DNA of 64,000 bases from UBA4744 sp963718995 (GCA_963718995.1 CAVRAP010000020.1:372001-436000), one strand, 5' to 3'; numbered from the stretch's first letter, positions 1 through 8,884 are shown. Translations and numbers: made by a program. The notes: generated by a model not told the origin, from the sequence alone.

Positions 1-1171
1 GCTTCGAGTCTTCCAGGGCGAGGGTATCCAGCATCTGTTCCATCTTGAGCATGCCAAGAGTCGTGATGTTGAGAACCTGGGTTTCTCCACGCTGGAAGAG
101 TCCGGATCCGTGCGTCCGGGGCACCATTCCGACTTCGGCAGAGATCTCGCGAATGTCCTTTGGTCCCCGACCGTCCAGGCGGATGCCCTCGTTGACGACC
201 CGATCACGCATCATGGCCTTGGAGACCTTCTTGAAGGCTCGCTTGGCGGAGGTCAGCTCGTCCGGGTCTTCAATGCTCAGCTCGGCTACGACCTGCTCAT
301 AGACCGCTTTTTCTGCCGCGCCTCGTTCCTGTTTGCTGGGAATGGTAATGACGTCGCCCAGCTTGGGACGGGCTGCATGCTCAACGCGCTCGAACAACTC
401 ATCGCTGAAGTCCTGCACCGTTGGCCACTCGCGAACCGGGATGTCAACCTGGTCGGCCAGTTCTTTCTGCAGGTCGATGATCTGGGCGATGTACGCCTTG
501 GACTCCTCGAGTCCACGCGCCACCGTCGCTTCGTCGCTCGGGGGTTGGCCGTCGGCGATGAGCCGGAGGCCATCCGGAGTCGAGCCGGCTTCCACCATCA
601 TGATGTCGACATCGCCGCCGTCGTTGCGACGACCGGCCACGATCAACTCGAACACGGCGGTTTCCAGCTCCTGGTACGTCGGATTGACGATCCAGTTGCC
701 GTCGCTCAGGGCAAGGCGTACCGCTCCGATCGGGCCCTGGAAGGGTATCCCGCTGATCGTGAGGGCAGCCGAGGCGCCGTTGAGAGAAATGATGTCGTAG
801 GGGTTCTCGCCGTCGATCGACATCACCGTCGATACGACCTGTGTCTCGGAACGGAACCCGTCGGCGAAGGACGGCCGCAAAGGACGGTCGATCAGCCGGC
901 ACGCCAGGATGGCTTGCTCGCTGGCACGACCTTCACGCCGGAAGAACGAGCCGGGGATTTTTCCGGCCGCATACATGCGCTCTTCAACGTCGACGGTAAG
1001 GGGGAAGAAATCGATACCTTCCCGGAGTCTGTCGTTGGCGGTGGCCGTAACGAGGACCGAAGTGTCCCCGGTCTGGACCGTTACCGCTCCGCTGGCCAAA
1101 CCGGCCAGCTTGCCTGTTGTGATGGCGACTTCTTTGTCGCCTACGAGGCCGCGTACCGTGATTTCGGACAC
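1..1171 (-). CDS. pnp: Polyribonucleotide nucleotidyltransferase (PNPase), C-terminus cut off by window edge
   Basis: PNPase degrades RNA 3' to 5' by phosphorolysis and is part of mRNA turnover. The frame opens with GTG (V-S-E-I-T-V-R-G-L-V-G) after a GGGAGG ribosome site. About 390 residues are present: the first RNase PH-like domain (about 1-140, with FFPLTVDVEERMYAAGKIPG and FFRREGR), the helical linker domain, and the beginning of the second RNase PH domain (VNEGIRLDGRGPKDIR, then HGSGLFQRGETQ). The rest of that domain and the KH and S1 domains lie outside the window. It sits just downstream of rpsO, the usual bacterial order. Confidence 0.95.
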   Translation of the reverse strand, partial: MSEITVRGLVGDKEVAITTGKLAGLASGAVTVQTGDTSVLVTATANDRLREGIDFFPLTVDVEERMYAAGKIPGSFFRREGRASEQAILACRLIDRPLRPSFADGFRSETQVVSTVMSIDGENPYDIISLNGASAALTISGIPFQGPIGAVRLALSDGNWIVNPTYQELETAVFELIVAGRRNDGGDVDIMMVEAGSTPDGLRLIADGQPPSDEATVARGLEESKAYIAQIIDLQKELADQVDIPVREWPTVQDFSDELFERVEHAARPKLGDVITIPSKQERGAAEKAVYEQVVAELSIEDPDELTSAKRAFKKVSKAMMRDRVVNEGIRLDGRGPKDIREISAEVGMVPRTHGSGLFQRGETQVLNITTLGMLKMEQMLDTLALEDSK

Positions 1172-1212
1172 GCTTACCTCCCTTTCGATATGGAGGGAGG
1201 GCGGGCCAATTA

Positions 1213-1260
1213 CCAGTTGTCATGCCTCTGTGTCGAAGAGGGATCGCAACTGACAACTGG
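1213..1260 (-). promoter_or_regulatory. Inverted repeat in the pnp leader
   Basis: A perfect 9-bp inverted repeat (CCAGTTGTC at 1213-1221, GACAACTGG at 1252-1260) encloses about 30 bases and ends some 40 bases upstream of the pnp start codon. It lies between the rpsO terminator and pnp. In enterobacteria a pnp leader stem is the target of RNase III and PNPase autoregulation; whether this one plays that role is inference. Confidence 0.4.
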
Positions 1261-1343
1261 ACTCGTCCGTCCCTCGCGTCGGTTGTTGTCGGGGTTGGTC
1301 GGCGGGTCCCGGGCCCGTCGCTCTTGGAAAACTCCAAAAGCAA

Positions 1344-1367
1344 GAGAGCGGCCGGACGGCCGCTCTC
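1344..1367 (-). terminator. Intrinsic terminator after rpsO
   Basis: A perfect 10-bp GC-rich stem (arms 1344-1353 and 1358-1367) with a 4-base loop is followed on the minus strand by TTGCTTTT. It begins 9 bases after the rpsO stop codon. It should terminate or attenuate rpsO transcripts before pnp. Confidence 0.8.
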
Positions 1368-1376
1368 CCGAGATCT

Positions 1377-1634
1377 CTAGCGGCGCAAGCCGAGCTTTGC
1401 GATCACCGATCGGTACCGTTCAACGTCTTCACGCCGCAGGTAGTTCAAGAGGCGTCGGCGCTTGCCAACCAACATCAGGAGCCCACGACGGCCGTGGTGG
1501 TCCTTCTTATGTTCTCGAAGATGATCTGTGAGGTGATTGATACGTTCCGTCAGCAACGCCACCTGGACCTCGGGCGAACCCGTGTCGCTGTCGTGCTGGC
1601 CGTACTCTTCGATGATGGTTTTCGTGTCTTTCAT
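1377..1634 (-). CDS. rpsO: 30S ribosomal protein S15
   Basis: S15 binds 16S rRNA early in assembly of the 30S platform. The 85-residue product is near the usual 88-89 and carries the family core HDSDTGSPEVQVALLTERI (about 14-32), the DHHGRRGLLMLVGKRRRLL stretch (about 45-63) and an RYRSVIAKLGLR end. It has its own promoter-like region upstream and a strong terminator downstream, and precedes pnp. Confidence 0.97.
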   Translation of the reverse strand: MKDTKTIIEEYGQHDSDTGSPEVQVALLTERINHLTDHLREHKKDHHGRRGLLMLVGKRRRLLNYLRREDVERYRSVIAKLGLRR

Positions 1635-1672
1635 TCACACACGCGTATAACTAGGGGAAGGGGAACGGACAA

Positions 1673-1711
1673 AGTGTAGCACCGGTTCGACATTGTCACG
1701 AGTCCGGTGCT
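1673..1711 (-). promoter_or_regulatory. Candidate rpsO promoter overlapped by an inverted repeat
   Basis: On the minus strand GTGACA (1699-1694) and TACACT (1678-1673) are separated by 15 bases, a short but possible sigma-70-type spacing about 40 bases upstream of rpsO. An 8-bp inverted repeat (1678-1685 and 1704-1711) brackets the -35 and touches the -10. The stem could be a terminator for the upstream small gene or an operator; the sequence does not decide. Confidence 0.4.
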
Positions 1712-1733
1712 GGGGGTTCATCACTCTGAACGG

Positions 1734-1922
1734 CTACGCTCGCGGGCGCTTCGCCGCCACCGCTCCGACGATCACCGCAACCACTCCGCCGATCACCCCG
1801 GCAATCTGACGCAATCCAAATTCGGTCGTATCTCCTATTCCCATCACGTCGGCAAGCGCCGCAATCGCAACCAGGATCGCTCCGGCCGAGGAAACCACAA
1901 TGCCGAGCGCCCTACGGGACAC
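1734..1922 (-). CDS. Small two-helix membrane protein of unknown function
   Basis: This 62-residue product has two hydrophobic helices (about residues 6-27 and 41-58) joined by a short polar loop, with a basic N-terminus (VSRRA) and a basic tail (AAKRPRA). I chose the GTG at 1922 because GGAGG lies 6-7 bases upstream; an ATG at 1943 is also open. The reading frame overlaps the end of the RidA gene, suggesting translational coupling. I do not recognise a family. Confidence 0.5.
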   Translation of the reverse strand: MSRRALGIVVSSAGAILVAIAALADVMGIGDTTEFGLRQIAGVIGGVVAVIVGAVAAKRPRA

Positions 1923-2352
1923 GGCCACCCTCCGTTTCGTCATCCAACCTGCCGGTCCGGGCGGCCCTCTCGATGACAGCCTCAGCTTCGACCTCGATCT
2001 TCCAGGCCGGATCGATCAACCCGGCCACCACCACCATCGTGGCTGCCGGTACAGCATCACCGAAGATCTCACGGTGCGCGCGGCCTACCTCATCCGCATC
2101 GGCGGGATCCGTGAGATACATCCGGGTTCTAACTACCTCGTCGGGTGCGGCGCCCGCCTCTTCCAAGACGGACACAATGATCTGGCCACATCGGAGCATC
2201 TGCCGGTACGCGGTCTCCGCGACCGCCTCACCGGGATGGGGAATGGGCGCGGTACCGGCCACCAGAACCCGGTTGTCAATTCGAATCGCCCGGGAGAACC
2301 CAAATGCTGATTCGTAGGGCGATCCCGACGCGAAACGCTGCCGTTCACTCAT
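1912..2352 (-). CDS. RidA/YjgF/YER057c family protein
   Basis: RidA-family proteins hydrolyse reactive enamines and imines formed by PLP enzymes; other members have unrelated roles. The 146-residue product has the family pattern: an early hydrophobic strand with VAGTAPIP, then ETAYRQMLRCGQIIVSVLEEAGA, VVRTRMYLTD, AATMVVVAGLIDPAWKIEVEAEAV. In canonical RidA the substrate-binding arginine falls in the VVRTRMYL strand. The start at 2352 overlaps the ribF stop by 8 bases, so it is the next cistron of the nusA-infB-truB-ribF unit. Confidence 0.85.
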   Translation of the reverse strand: MSERQRFASGSPYESAFGFSRAIRIDNRVLVAGTAPIPHPGEAVAETAYRQMLRCGQIIVSVLEEAGAAPDEVVRTRMYLTDPADADEVGRAHREIFGDAVPAATMVVVAGLIDPAWKIEVEAEAVIERAARTGRLDDETEGGRVP

Positions 2353-3313
2353 CGCTCTCCTCCATTTCGGCCACGTGCAGATCATGGTTCAACAACCGCC
2401 TCGCCGTAGCGACATCGATGCTGATCTGTGCCACCAATGCATCAACGCCGCTGAATCGTTGTTCGTCACGCAGGCGATGCATGAATGCAACCCGCAGCGT
2501 TTGTTCGTACAGACTGCCATCGAAGTCGAGCACGTGGACCTCGACTGTCAGTGTTTCTCCGCCGAACGTTGGCCTGACACCAACATTTGAGACTCCAGCG
2601 AACGAGCGATCGCTCAGATCTACTCGCACCGCGTAGACGCCCCGGGCGGGCACCGCCATTTCTTCGGGAAAAGAGAGATTCGCCGTTGGAAAGCCAATCG
2701 TGCGGCCCCGACCGTCACCCGAAACCACGCGGCCTCGCAGCTCAAATGGCCGTCCCAGGGCCTCTTCGACCATCACGACATCACCCGCCGCCAGGAGGGA
2801 ACGAATCGCCGACGACGAAACCGCCGCACGATCGCCGTGCAGAAGCTCGACGGCATCGACTTCGAAATCGTGTCGCAACCCCTCCTCTCGCAGAACTGCT
2901 ACATCACCCTGCCGATCTCGACCAAATCGAAAGTTGTTGCCGACGACGACCAGTTTCGCGCCCAGGGAGCCGAGGAGGACCTGATGAATGAATTCTGCGG
3001 CATACATCTCGCGAACATCCTCAAAGGGAAGAATCCCGACCAGGTCGACCCCGAGCGACTCCAAGATCTCGAGCCGCTGCTCAATCGTGGTTAGCAGACC
3101 GGGCACACGCTCCGGGGAAACCAGCACGAGTGGATGGCGATCGAAAGTCAGGACGGCACGCTGAGCCACCCCCAGGCCATCAGCGCGAGCTGCGAGATCA
3201 GACAGGACGGCCTGGTGGCCGCGGTGGACCCCGTCGTACACACCGATAGTCACGGCCGAGCCCCCGTGCGGGGCCGGTCCCCAGCGGCGCGGGTTGCCTC
3301 GCATCACGATCAC
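2345..3313 (-). CDS. ribF: Bifunctional riboflavin kinase / FAD synthetase
   Basis: RibF makes FMN and then FAD from riboflavin. The N-terminal adenylyltransferase domain has the nucleotidyl transferase signature TIGVYDGVHRGHQAVL (about 22-37) and VVVGNNFRFGRDRQGD (about 123-138) followed by VSSSAIRSLL; the C-terminal kinase domain has GDGRGRTIGFPTANL and GVYAVRVD. Length 322 is typical. The GTG start overlaps the truB stop by 4 bases (GTGA); an ATG three codons later is possible. RibF next to truB is a common bacterial arrangement. Confidence 0.96.
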   Translation of the reverse strand: MIVMRGNPRRWGPAPHGGSAVTIGVYDGVHRGHQAVLSDLAARADGLGVAQRAVLTFDRHPLVLVSPERVPGLLTTIEQRLEILESLGVDLVGILPFEDVREMYAAEFIHQVLLGSLGAKLVVVGNNFRFGRDRQGDVAVLREEGLRHDFEVDAVELLHGDRAAVSSSAIRSLLAAGDVVMVEEALGRPFELRGRVVSGDGRGRTIGFPTANLSFPEEMAVPARGVYAVRVDLSDRSFAGVSNVGVRPTFGGETLTVEVHVLDFDGSLYEQTLRVAFMHRLRDEQRFSGVDALVAQISIDVATARRLLNHDLHVAEMEESDE

Positions 3314-4215
3314 GACAGAACCACCTCGGCCACCGCTTTCCGACCAGCGACCCGGTAGACCGCCAGGAGCTCACCAGATTGATCGAGCACCCGAAAAGGC
3401 CGATCCTCCTCACCACCGGCGGCGAAGACCGGGGCGGGTAATTGCACCCCGTGGAGAACAGATTCGGCAGTGACCGCATCTGCTTCAAAGAACGGCAGAT
3501 CTGCCAAACCTTCCGAAGGTGAAACGACCAGGCCGTCGAGTTGATCCAGTGCCGCAGCACGCTCCAGGTCGGCGATCCGATATCCATGCGATTGCACTTC
3601 CATGGAACCTGCCCGGGTCCGTCGAAGCGCAGCAAGGTGGGCCCTACCCCCCAACGCCTGGGCGATATCGTCCGCCAGGCTTCGTATGTAGGTACCCTTC
3701 CCGCAGACGACCCGTATCGTCGCTTCGGGGTACTCGCCGGGAGCGAAGTCAACGACCTCGAGTTCATACACGTGAACCGGCCGGGAAGGCCGGTCGACGA
3801 CGTGGCCCTCCCGGGCCAGCTCATACAAACGCCTTCCCTCCACTCGTAGAGCAGACACCATGGGCGGAACCTGCATGATCTGGCCGGTGAACCGGTCTAA
3901 GACGTCCTTGACCTCTTCGACGGATACCGGCATCGGTTCCCGACTCAAGATCGCTCCATCCGCGTCGAGCGTGTCGGTGGCAACACCAAAAGCCACCCTT
4001 GCGACATATTCCTTGGGGAGATCTTGGACAAACCGGAGCAGCCGCGTCGCCCGACCCAGACCAATCACAACCAGGCCGGTGGCCATCGGGTCGAGCGTTC
4101 CGGCATGGCCGACCTTCTTGGACCCGGTCAGACCTCGAACCTTGGCAACCACATCGTGGGACGTCCATCCCCCTTCTTTGTCGACCAGCAGGAAGCCGAG
4201 GTGGCGGTCAGCCAT
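3310..4215 (-). CDS. truB: tRNA pseudouridine(55) synthase
   Basis: TruB converts U55 of the tRNA T-loop to pseudouridine. The 301-residue protein has GFLLVDKEGGWTSHDVV at the start and the catalytic motif HAGTLDPMATGLL-like segment with Asp42. Later it has KEYVARVAFG, a V-P-P-M-V-S-A-L-R-V-E-G-R-R-L-Y-E segment and VVCGKGTYIRSLADD. I chose the ATG at 4215, which overlaps the rbfA stop by 8 bases; the frame is open further upstream but that part is not family-like. Confidence 0.96.
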   Translation of the reverse strand: MADRHLGFLLVDKEGGWTSHDVVAKVRGLTGSKKVGHAGTLDPMATGLVVIGLGRATRLLRFVQDLPKEYVARVAFGVATDTLDADGAILSREPMPVSVEEVKDVLDRFTGQIMQVPPMVSALRVEGRRLYELAREGHVVDRPSRPVHVYELEVVDFAPGEYPEATIRVVCGKGTYIRSLADDIAQALGGRAHLAALRRTRAGSMEVQSHGYRIADLERAAALDQLDGLVVSPSEGLADLPFFEADAVTAESVLHGVQLPAPVFAAGGEEDRPFRVLDQSGELLAVYRVAGRKAVAEVVLS

Positions 4216-4591
4216 CACTGCTCTCGTCCTGATCCTGCGGAGTTTCAGCGGCAATCTCGCGAAGCAGGTTGGACATGTAGGTTCCGTGCTCGATGCTCGC
4301 ATCGAGTCTGAAGTCGAGTTTCGGGAGATACTTGAGCCGAACTCTGCGTCCAAGCGCGGACCGAACGTGGGAAGCCGCCGAATCGAGTGCCTTGATGGTT
4401 GCAGACCGTTCCTCGTCTGTCCCGAGAACCGAGAAGTACACGATGGCATTGCGCAGATCAGGAGCCGTGTCCACGCCGGTGATCGTGACAAACCCCAGGC
4501 GCGGGTCCTTCAGGCCGGCAACCTCGTCGGCGATCGCTTCCAACAGAATCGCGTTGACCCGCCGCATCCGCGGGCTGGTTGGACGGCTCAT
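4208..4591 (-). CDS. rbfA: Ribosome-binding factor A
   Basis: RbfA binds free 30S particles and helps mature the 5' end of 16S rRNA. The 127-residue protein shows the KH-like fold sequence: RMRRVNAILLEAIADEVAGLKDPRLGFVTITGV, then DLRNAIVYFSVLG, and a LGRRVRLKYLPKLDFRLDASIEHG end. The C-terminal tail is acidic. It overlaps DUF503 by 4 bases upstream and truB by 8 bases downstream. Confidence 0.95.
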   Translation of the reverse strand: MSRPTSPRMRRVNAILLEAIADEVAGLKDPRLGFVTITGVDTAPDLRNAIVYFSVLGTDEERSATIKALDSAASHVRSALGRRVRLKYLPKLDFRLDASIEHGTYMSNLLREIAAETPQDQDESSDG

Positions 4592-4881
4592 TGGGGTTCC
4601 TCCAGATATGAGATTGCCATCCTCAACAGCATTACGTCGTCGAGGTGCTCGAAATACTGCTCGAGTGAATGGGCCATGCGTTGCAGTTGGCCGGCTTGAG
4701 GAGCTACGACGGCTATGCCCAAGGTAGCCCGCTGCCAGAGATCCTGGTGGTCGACCTCCGCGACAGACACCCCGAAGCGTTTCTTGAGTTCGGCAATGAC
4801 CGGCTTGAGCCGGCCGCGCTTCTCCTTCAGTGAATGTGCATCGGGTATGCGCAATTCCACCCGTAGCGCAGCAGCGTGCAC
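4588..4881 (-). CDS. DUF503 (YlxP-like) protein
   Basis: YlxP-type DUF503 proteins are small and are regularly encoded between infB and rbfA, suggesting a ribosome-related job that has not been clearly defined. The 97-residue product has the family features: ALRVELRIPDAHSLKEKRGRLKPVI at the start, ELKKRFGVSVAEVDHQDLWQRATLGIAVVA in the middle. The stop overlaps the rbfA start (ATGA). Confidence 0.9.
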   Translation of the reverse strand: MHAAALRVELRIPDAHSLKEKRGRLKPVIAELKKRFGVSVAEVDHQDLWQRATLGIAVVAPQAGQLQRMAHSLEQYFEHLDDVMLLRMAISYLEEPQ

Positions 4882-4893
4882 GAGCCCCTACCC

Positions 4894-6964
4894 CTACAGT
4901 CTGGCGACTTCTTTCAGCTCGAACGCCTCGATGATGTCACCCTCTTTGACATCGTTGAAGTTCTCGAGACCGATACCGCACTCGAATCCGGCCGCGACGC
5001 TGCGCACATCATCCTTGAAGCGGCGCAGAGAAGCGATACGGCCCTCGTATACAACAACACCTTGACGGACCAGCCTGGCCCGGGCGTTGCGGCGCATGTC
5101 TCCTTCAGTGACGTAGCAACCGGCCACCGTCCCAGCCCGCGGAACCTTGAACATCGCCCGGACTTCGGCGGCACCGAGCACGGCCTCAACCTCGTCGGGG
5201 GCCAGGCGTCCTACGAGCATCTGCTCGATTTCCTCCAGGAGTTCGTAAATGACCCGATAGGTCCGAACTTCAATACCCTTCGATTCCGCCTCGCGCCGGG
5301 CGTTGCCGTCGGGTCGCACGTTGAATCCAACGATCACGGCATCGGTTACTTCCGCGAGGCTGACATCGTTCTCGGTGATTCCGCCGACGGATGCCTGGAT
5401 CGTCGTGATGCGGCCCCCTTCGCGAGCGATCTTGCGGATGGCATCGCGGATGGCTTCCAGGGAGCCGTTCGCGTCTGCTTTGATGATCAGGCGCAATTCA
5501 GCCTCATCGGCCGAGCGCATCCTCTCGAGTAGCTGGGAAAGGCGCTCGGTTGCGCTGGGAACGACGAATTCCTCCGATCGGGAACGGCCCTCGGCATCGG
5601 CGGCGCTGGCCCGGGCTCCCTTTTCGCTCTCCATGACATCGAACAGGTCTCCGGCTGTTGGGATGTCGTCCCAACCCATGATCACCACCGGGGTGCCGGG
5701 GGTCGCCTCTTTGAGCTGTTGACCGTTCTCGTCGAGCATCGCCCGTACCCGTCCGGCCACGGATCCCGATACGAGAATGTCTCCGCGTCTTCAACGTGCC
5801 CCGCCGGACAATGACCGTCGCGACCGGACCACGTCCTTTGTCGAGCTGGCTCTCGATAACCACGCCGGAAGCTCCGGGCTTCGGGTTGGCTGTGAATTCT
5901 TCGAGTTCGGCGATGAGATCGATCATTTCGATGAGTTGATCGATTCCTGCCCCGGTGGTCGCCGAAACTTCGACGGTGATCGTGTCACCACCCAGGGACT
6001 CAGGAACAAGCCCGTATTCAGTGAGCTGAGCCCTGACCCGGTTGGGATCCGCCATGGGCATGTCGATCTTGTTGATCGCCACGATGATGTGAACGTCGGC
6101 CACCTTGGCGTGACTGATGGCCTCAATCGTTTGCGGCATGATCCCGTCGTCGGCCGCTACGACCAGAATGACAATGTCCGTTACCTCGGCGCCTCTCGCC
6201 CGCATCGCGGTGAACGCTTCATGGCCGGGGGTGTCGATGAAGGTGAGTTTCTTGCCGGCCCGGTCAATCTGATAGGCCCCGATGTGTTGGGTGATGCCAC
6301 CCGCCTCACCGGCGACCACGTTGGTCTTGCGAATCCGGTCGAGAAGTGTGGTTTTCCCGTGATCCACATGACCCATGACGGTCACCACCGGGGGCCGTGG
6401 TACGAGGTCTGCAGGGTCGTCTTCGAAGACCCGTTTTGGTTTGGGGCCAACCGCGACCGCTTCCTCGACAACCGCTTCCTCGATTTCGACTTGATAGCCA
6501 AACTGCTCGCCAAGCAGCACCAGCGCTTCGTCGGAGATAGGAGCATTGCCCGCCCCCATTTCGCCCATCAGCAGCAGTGTCTTGACGACTTCGCCGACGG
6601 ACCGGCCGACTCTTTCAGCAAAAACGGCAGAAGTCGCACCGGATTCGATCGTCAGCTTCGCACCGGCTGCAGTCGCGTCAACGTCATCAGCTTCGTCGGC
6701 GACGGCTGCGGTCGGCTCGGCAACTTCACTTTCCTCCGGTTCGGTTGGGAGTTCCGGCTCAACCACCTCCTCCGGCTCGGCTTTCGTTGCGGCTGGTGGA
6801 GTCGACGTTTCCTGGAAAGACAAGACCAGCAGAGCCGCGTCGACCTCTTCGAGGCCGGATGACGCCGTTTTGACCTCGAACCCGAGCTCGATGGCCCGAT
6901 CGAGCACCTCCCGTGACTCGAGATCGAGTTCCCTGGCGATTTCGTATAGGCGCTTCTTAGCCAC
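4894..6964 (-). CDS. infB: Translation initiation factor IF-2 (one frameshift in this sequence)
   Basis: IF-2 is the GTPase that brings initiator tRNA to the 30S subunit. Domains: IF2 N-terminal module (MAKKRLYEIARELD, 1-50), an acidic Pro/Glu/Ala linker (about 50-110), a second N module (about 105-150), G domain with GHVDHGKTTLLDRI (G1, near 198), DTPGHEAFT (G3) and NKIDMP (G4), then domains II-IV. The start is GTG, 2 bases after nusA. Near 5783-5787 the frame breaks after R-R-G-T-L-K and resumes one base later as G-D-I-L-V-S-G. One extra base explains this, and the gene length is 3n+1. Corrected length is 689 residues. Confidence 0.95.
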
Positions 6965-6966
6965 TC

Positions 6967-8256
6967 TCAGCCCTTCTCTACCTGTTCGGAGTCACCGGCG
7001 GCGTCCTCGTCGGAACCCGCCTCTTCCGGCGTTGCTTGCTCGCCGACCGGCGGCTCCGTTGGTTGTGCTTCCGCCGCAGCGTCGTCTGCGATTGCAGAAT
7101 CTTCGGTGTGCGGTTCACCCTCGGCCGCCATTTCCGGTACCTCTGCGGTCGCTTCTTCGGGTTTGGCTTCTTCGGGTTTGGCTCCTTCGGCCATAGGTGC
7201 GACCTCGGGAACCGCCACGGCCTCGGGCGCTACCACCGGTGGCGACTGACTCGCCGCAACGGGTTCTTCCCCTTCGACCTCGCCCCGCTCCTGACTCTCG
7301 GATCGGATGTCCACCCGGTACCCGCTCAATCGGGCTGCCAGCCGAGCGTTCTGCCCTTCGCGGCCAATCGCCAGCGAAAGCTGGTGATCGTTGACGATCA
7401 CGACGGCTTCTTTTTCTTCCTCGTTGATGCGGACCTCTTTGACCTTGGCAGGCCCGAGCGCCTCCGCAATGAACTGGGCCGTATCCTCACGCCACTGGAC
7501 CACGTCAACTTTTTCGCTCCGTAGCTCATTGACCACCTGCCGAACTCGTGACCCGCGTGCTCCGACACAGGCTCCTTTCGGATCGACATTCGGGTCGTTC
7601 GAGGCAACGGCGATCTTCGTGCGGTGTCCGGGCTCTCGAGCGATTGCTTTGATCTCAATCGTGCCGTCGAGCAGCTCCGGTACCTCGAGTTCGAGGAGTC
7701 TCCGAACGAAGTCAGGATGGCTCCGACTCACCACAATCTGGGGGCCTTTGGCTTCCCCGCGAACCTCGAGAATGAGAGCTTTGACCCGGTTGCCTCGATC
7801 GAGCCGCTCGTAGGGAATCCGCTCCGAGCCCGGCATCAGAGCTTCGGCGTCACCGAGGTCAAGGATGCTGTACCGGTGGTCAACCTGCTGAATGATTCCG
7901 GTGATCAGGTCGCCTTCGCGTCCTTCATAGATATCGAATACCTGTTCCCGCTTGGCGTCACGAAGACGTTGAGCAATCACTTGTTTGGCCGTCTGCGCCG
8001 CGATCCTGCCGAAGTCATCCGGCGTGTCTTCCCACTCCCGAACCACGTTGCCGTCTTCGTCGAGTTCCTGCGCGTAGACGATGATGTCGCCTGCATCAGG
8101 ATCGATGACAACACGGGCCTCCTCCGCCGCTCCTGGAGCGCGTTTGTAGGCTGAAACGAGGCCGTTGGCGAGCGCATCGAGGATGGTGTCAACCGGGACG
8201 CCCCGTTCACGCTCCAGCAGCTCGAGGGCCTCCATTACTTGAAAGTCGAGTTTCAT
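6967..8256 (-). CDS. nusA: Transcription termination/antitermination factor NusA
   Basis: NusA binds RNA polymerase and nascent RNA to control pausing, termination and antitermination. The 429-residue protein has an N-terminal polymerase-binding domain (1-130), an S1 domain (GDLITGIIQQVDHRYSILDLG), and two KH domains (SRSHPDFVRRLLELEVPELLDG; DPKGACVGARGSRVRQVVNEL; VIVNDHQLSLAIGREGQNARLAARL). The last 90 residues are an acidic Glu/Ala/Pro tail with repeated KPEEA. The start at 8256 was chosen for family match. infB follows after 2 bases, so the ylxR gene often found between them is absent. Confidence 0.96.
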   Translation of the reverse strand: MKLDFQVMEALELLERERGVPVDTILDALANGLVSAYKRAPGAAEEARVVIDPDAGDIIVYAQELDEDGNVVREWEDTPDDFGRIAAQTAKQVIAQRLRDAKREQVFDIYEGREGDLITGIIQQVDHRYSILDLGDAEALMPGSERIPYERLDRGNRVKALILEVRGEAKGPQIVVSRSHPDFVRRLLELEVPELLDGTIEIKAIAREPGHRTKIAVASNDPNVDPKGACVGARGSRVRQVVNELRSEKVDVVQWREDTAQFIAEALGPAKVKEVRINEEEKEAVVIVNDHQLSLAIGREGQNARLAARLSGYRVDIRSESQERGEVEGEEPVAASQSPPVVAPEAVAVPEVAPMAEGAKPEEAKPEEATAEVPEMAAEGEPHTEDSAIADDAAAEAQPTEPPVGEQATPEEAGSDEDAAGDSEQVEKG

Positions 8257-8267
8257 GGTTATCTCTC

Positions 8268-8756
8268 CTACCGGCCCTTGGCGCCAGGTTTGGCTGCAGG
8301 TTCCCAACGAAAGACCGTGCGGGCAGACGCAATGGCAGCGAGCGGAATCTTCCGGTCATTGCCGTCTACGGCGATCACACATGCCACTTCATCAGCGGAC
8401 TCGAGCGTGCCACGGTGCGCTCGATCGCCCTCTATTTCTTCGTGCGTCTTGACCACCACTTCGCGTCCAATCGATTTTGCATAGTGTTCGGGACGCCGGA
8501 GTTTCCTTTCGAGGCCGGGCGAGGTCACTTCCAATGTGTACGACTTCTGGAACCGGTTGTCTTCGTCGAGGAGCCGGGCCAGACCGCGCGATGTCTCCGC
8601 CAGTCGGTCGACACCGACGCCGCCTTCCATGTCTATGACGACGCGCAGCAAAGCAACCCGGTCCTTTCCGACCATCTCGAGGTCATCCAGTTCGAGGTCT
8701 TCCGCCTCCAAATAGCCGGAGAAAAGCTCCCAGAGGTCTTCCGGGACTCGGCTCAT
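8268..8756 (-). CDS. rimP: Ribosome maturation factor RimP
   Basis: RimP acts in 30S subunit maturation. The 162-residue protein has the N-terminal domain with LELDDLEMVGKDRVALLRVVIDMEGGVGVDRLAETSRGLARLLDE and the conserved LEVTSPGLERKLRRPEHYAKSIGREV junction, then an SH3-like C-terminal domain. A clear GGAGG precedes the ATG at 8756. It is the first gene after a 190-base intergenic stretch and precedes nusA by 11 bases, the classical rimP-nusA-infB order. Confidence 0.95.
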   Translation of the reverse strand: MSRVPEDLWELFSGYLEAEDLELDDLEMVGKDRVALLRVVIDMEGGVGVDRLAETSRGLARLLDEDNRFQKSYTLEVTSPGLERKLRRPEHYAKSIGREVVVKTHEEIEGDRAHRGTLESADEVACVIAVDGNDRKIPLAAIASARTVFRWEPAAKPGAKGR

Positions 8757-8840
8757 CGTCGTTCCTCCATAAAGAAAGTGGGCTGGGCGCCCACCACTTC
8801 GCGTAGCGTCCGTAGGTTTTCCGCGACGAGACGCGCACAC

Positions 8841-8884
8841 GCGCTTGACACGCGCACGCGACTCAAGCGCACGAAGCAAGTATA
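8841..8884 (-). promoter_or_regulatory. Candidate rimP-nusA-infB promoter and leader stem
   Basis: In the proS-rimP gap the minus strand has TATACT (8884-8879), a good -10 with no convincing -35. About 10 bases downstream lies a perfect 8-bp inverted repeat (8841-8848 and 8863-8870) with a 14-base loop of alternating CG. This gives a leader of about 115 bases before rimP. The rest of the 190-base gap shows a short GC stem followed by five T just after proS, a possible weak terminator. Confidence 0.4.

Noticed and set aside
110..1531. Long open frame on the plus strand (473 codons)
   Set aside because: It is antisense to pnp and rpsO, whose minus-strand proteins are clearly conserved; a high-GC shadow frame.
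5504..5760. Programmed frameshift or two-piece IF-2
   Set aside because: No slippery sequence or stimulatory structure is evident, and the same type of break occurs in many unrelated genes here.
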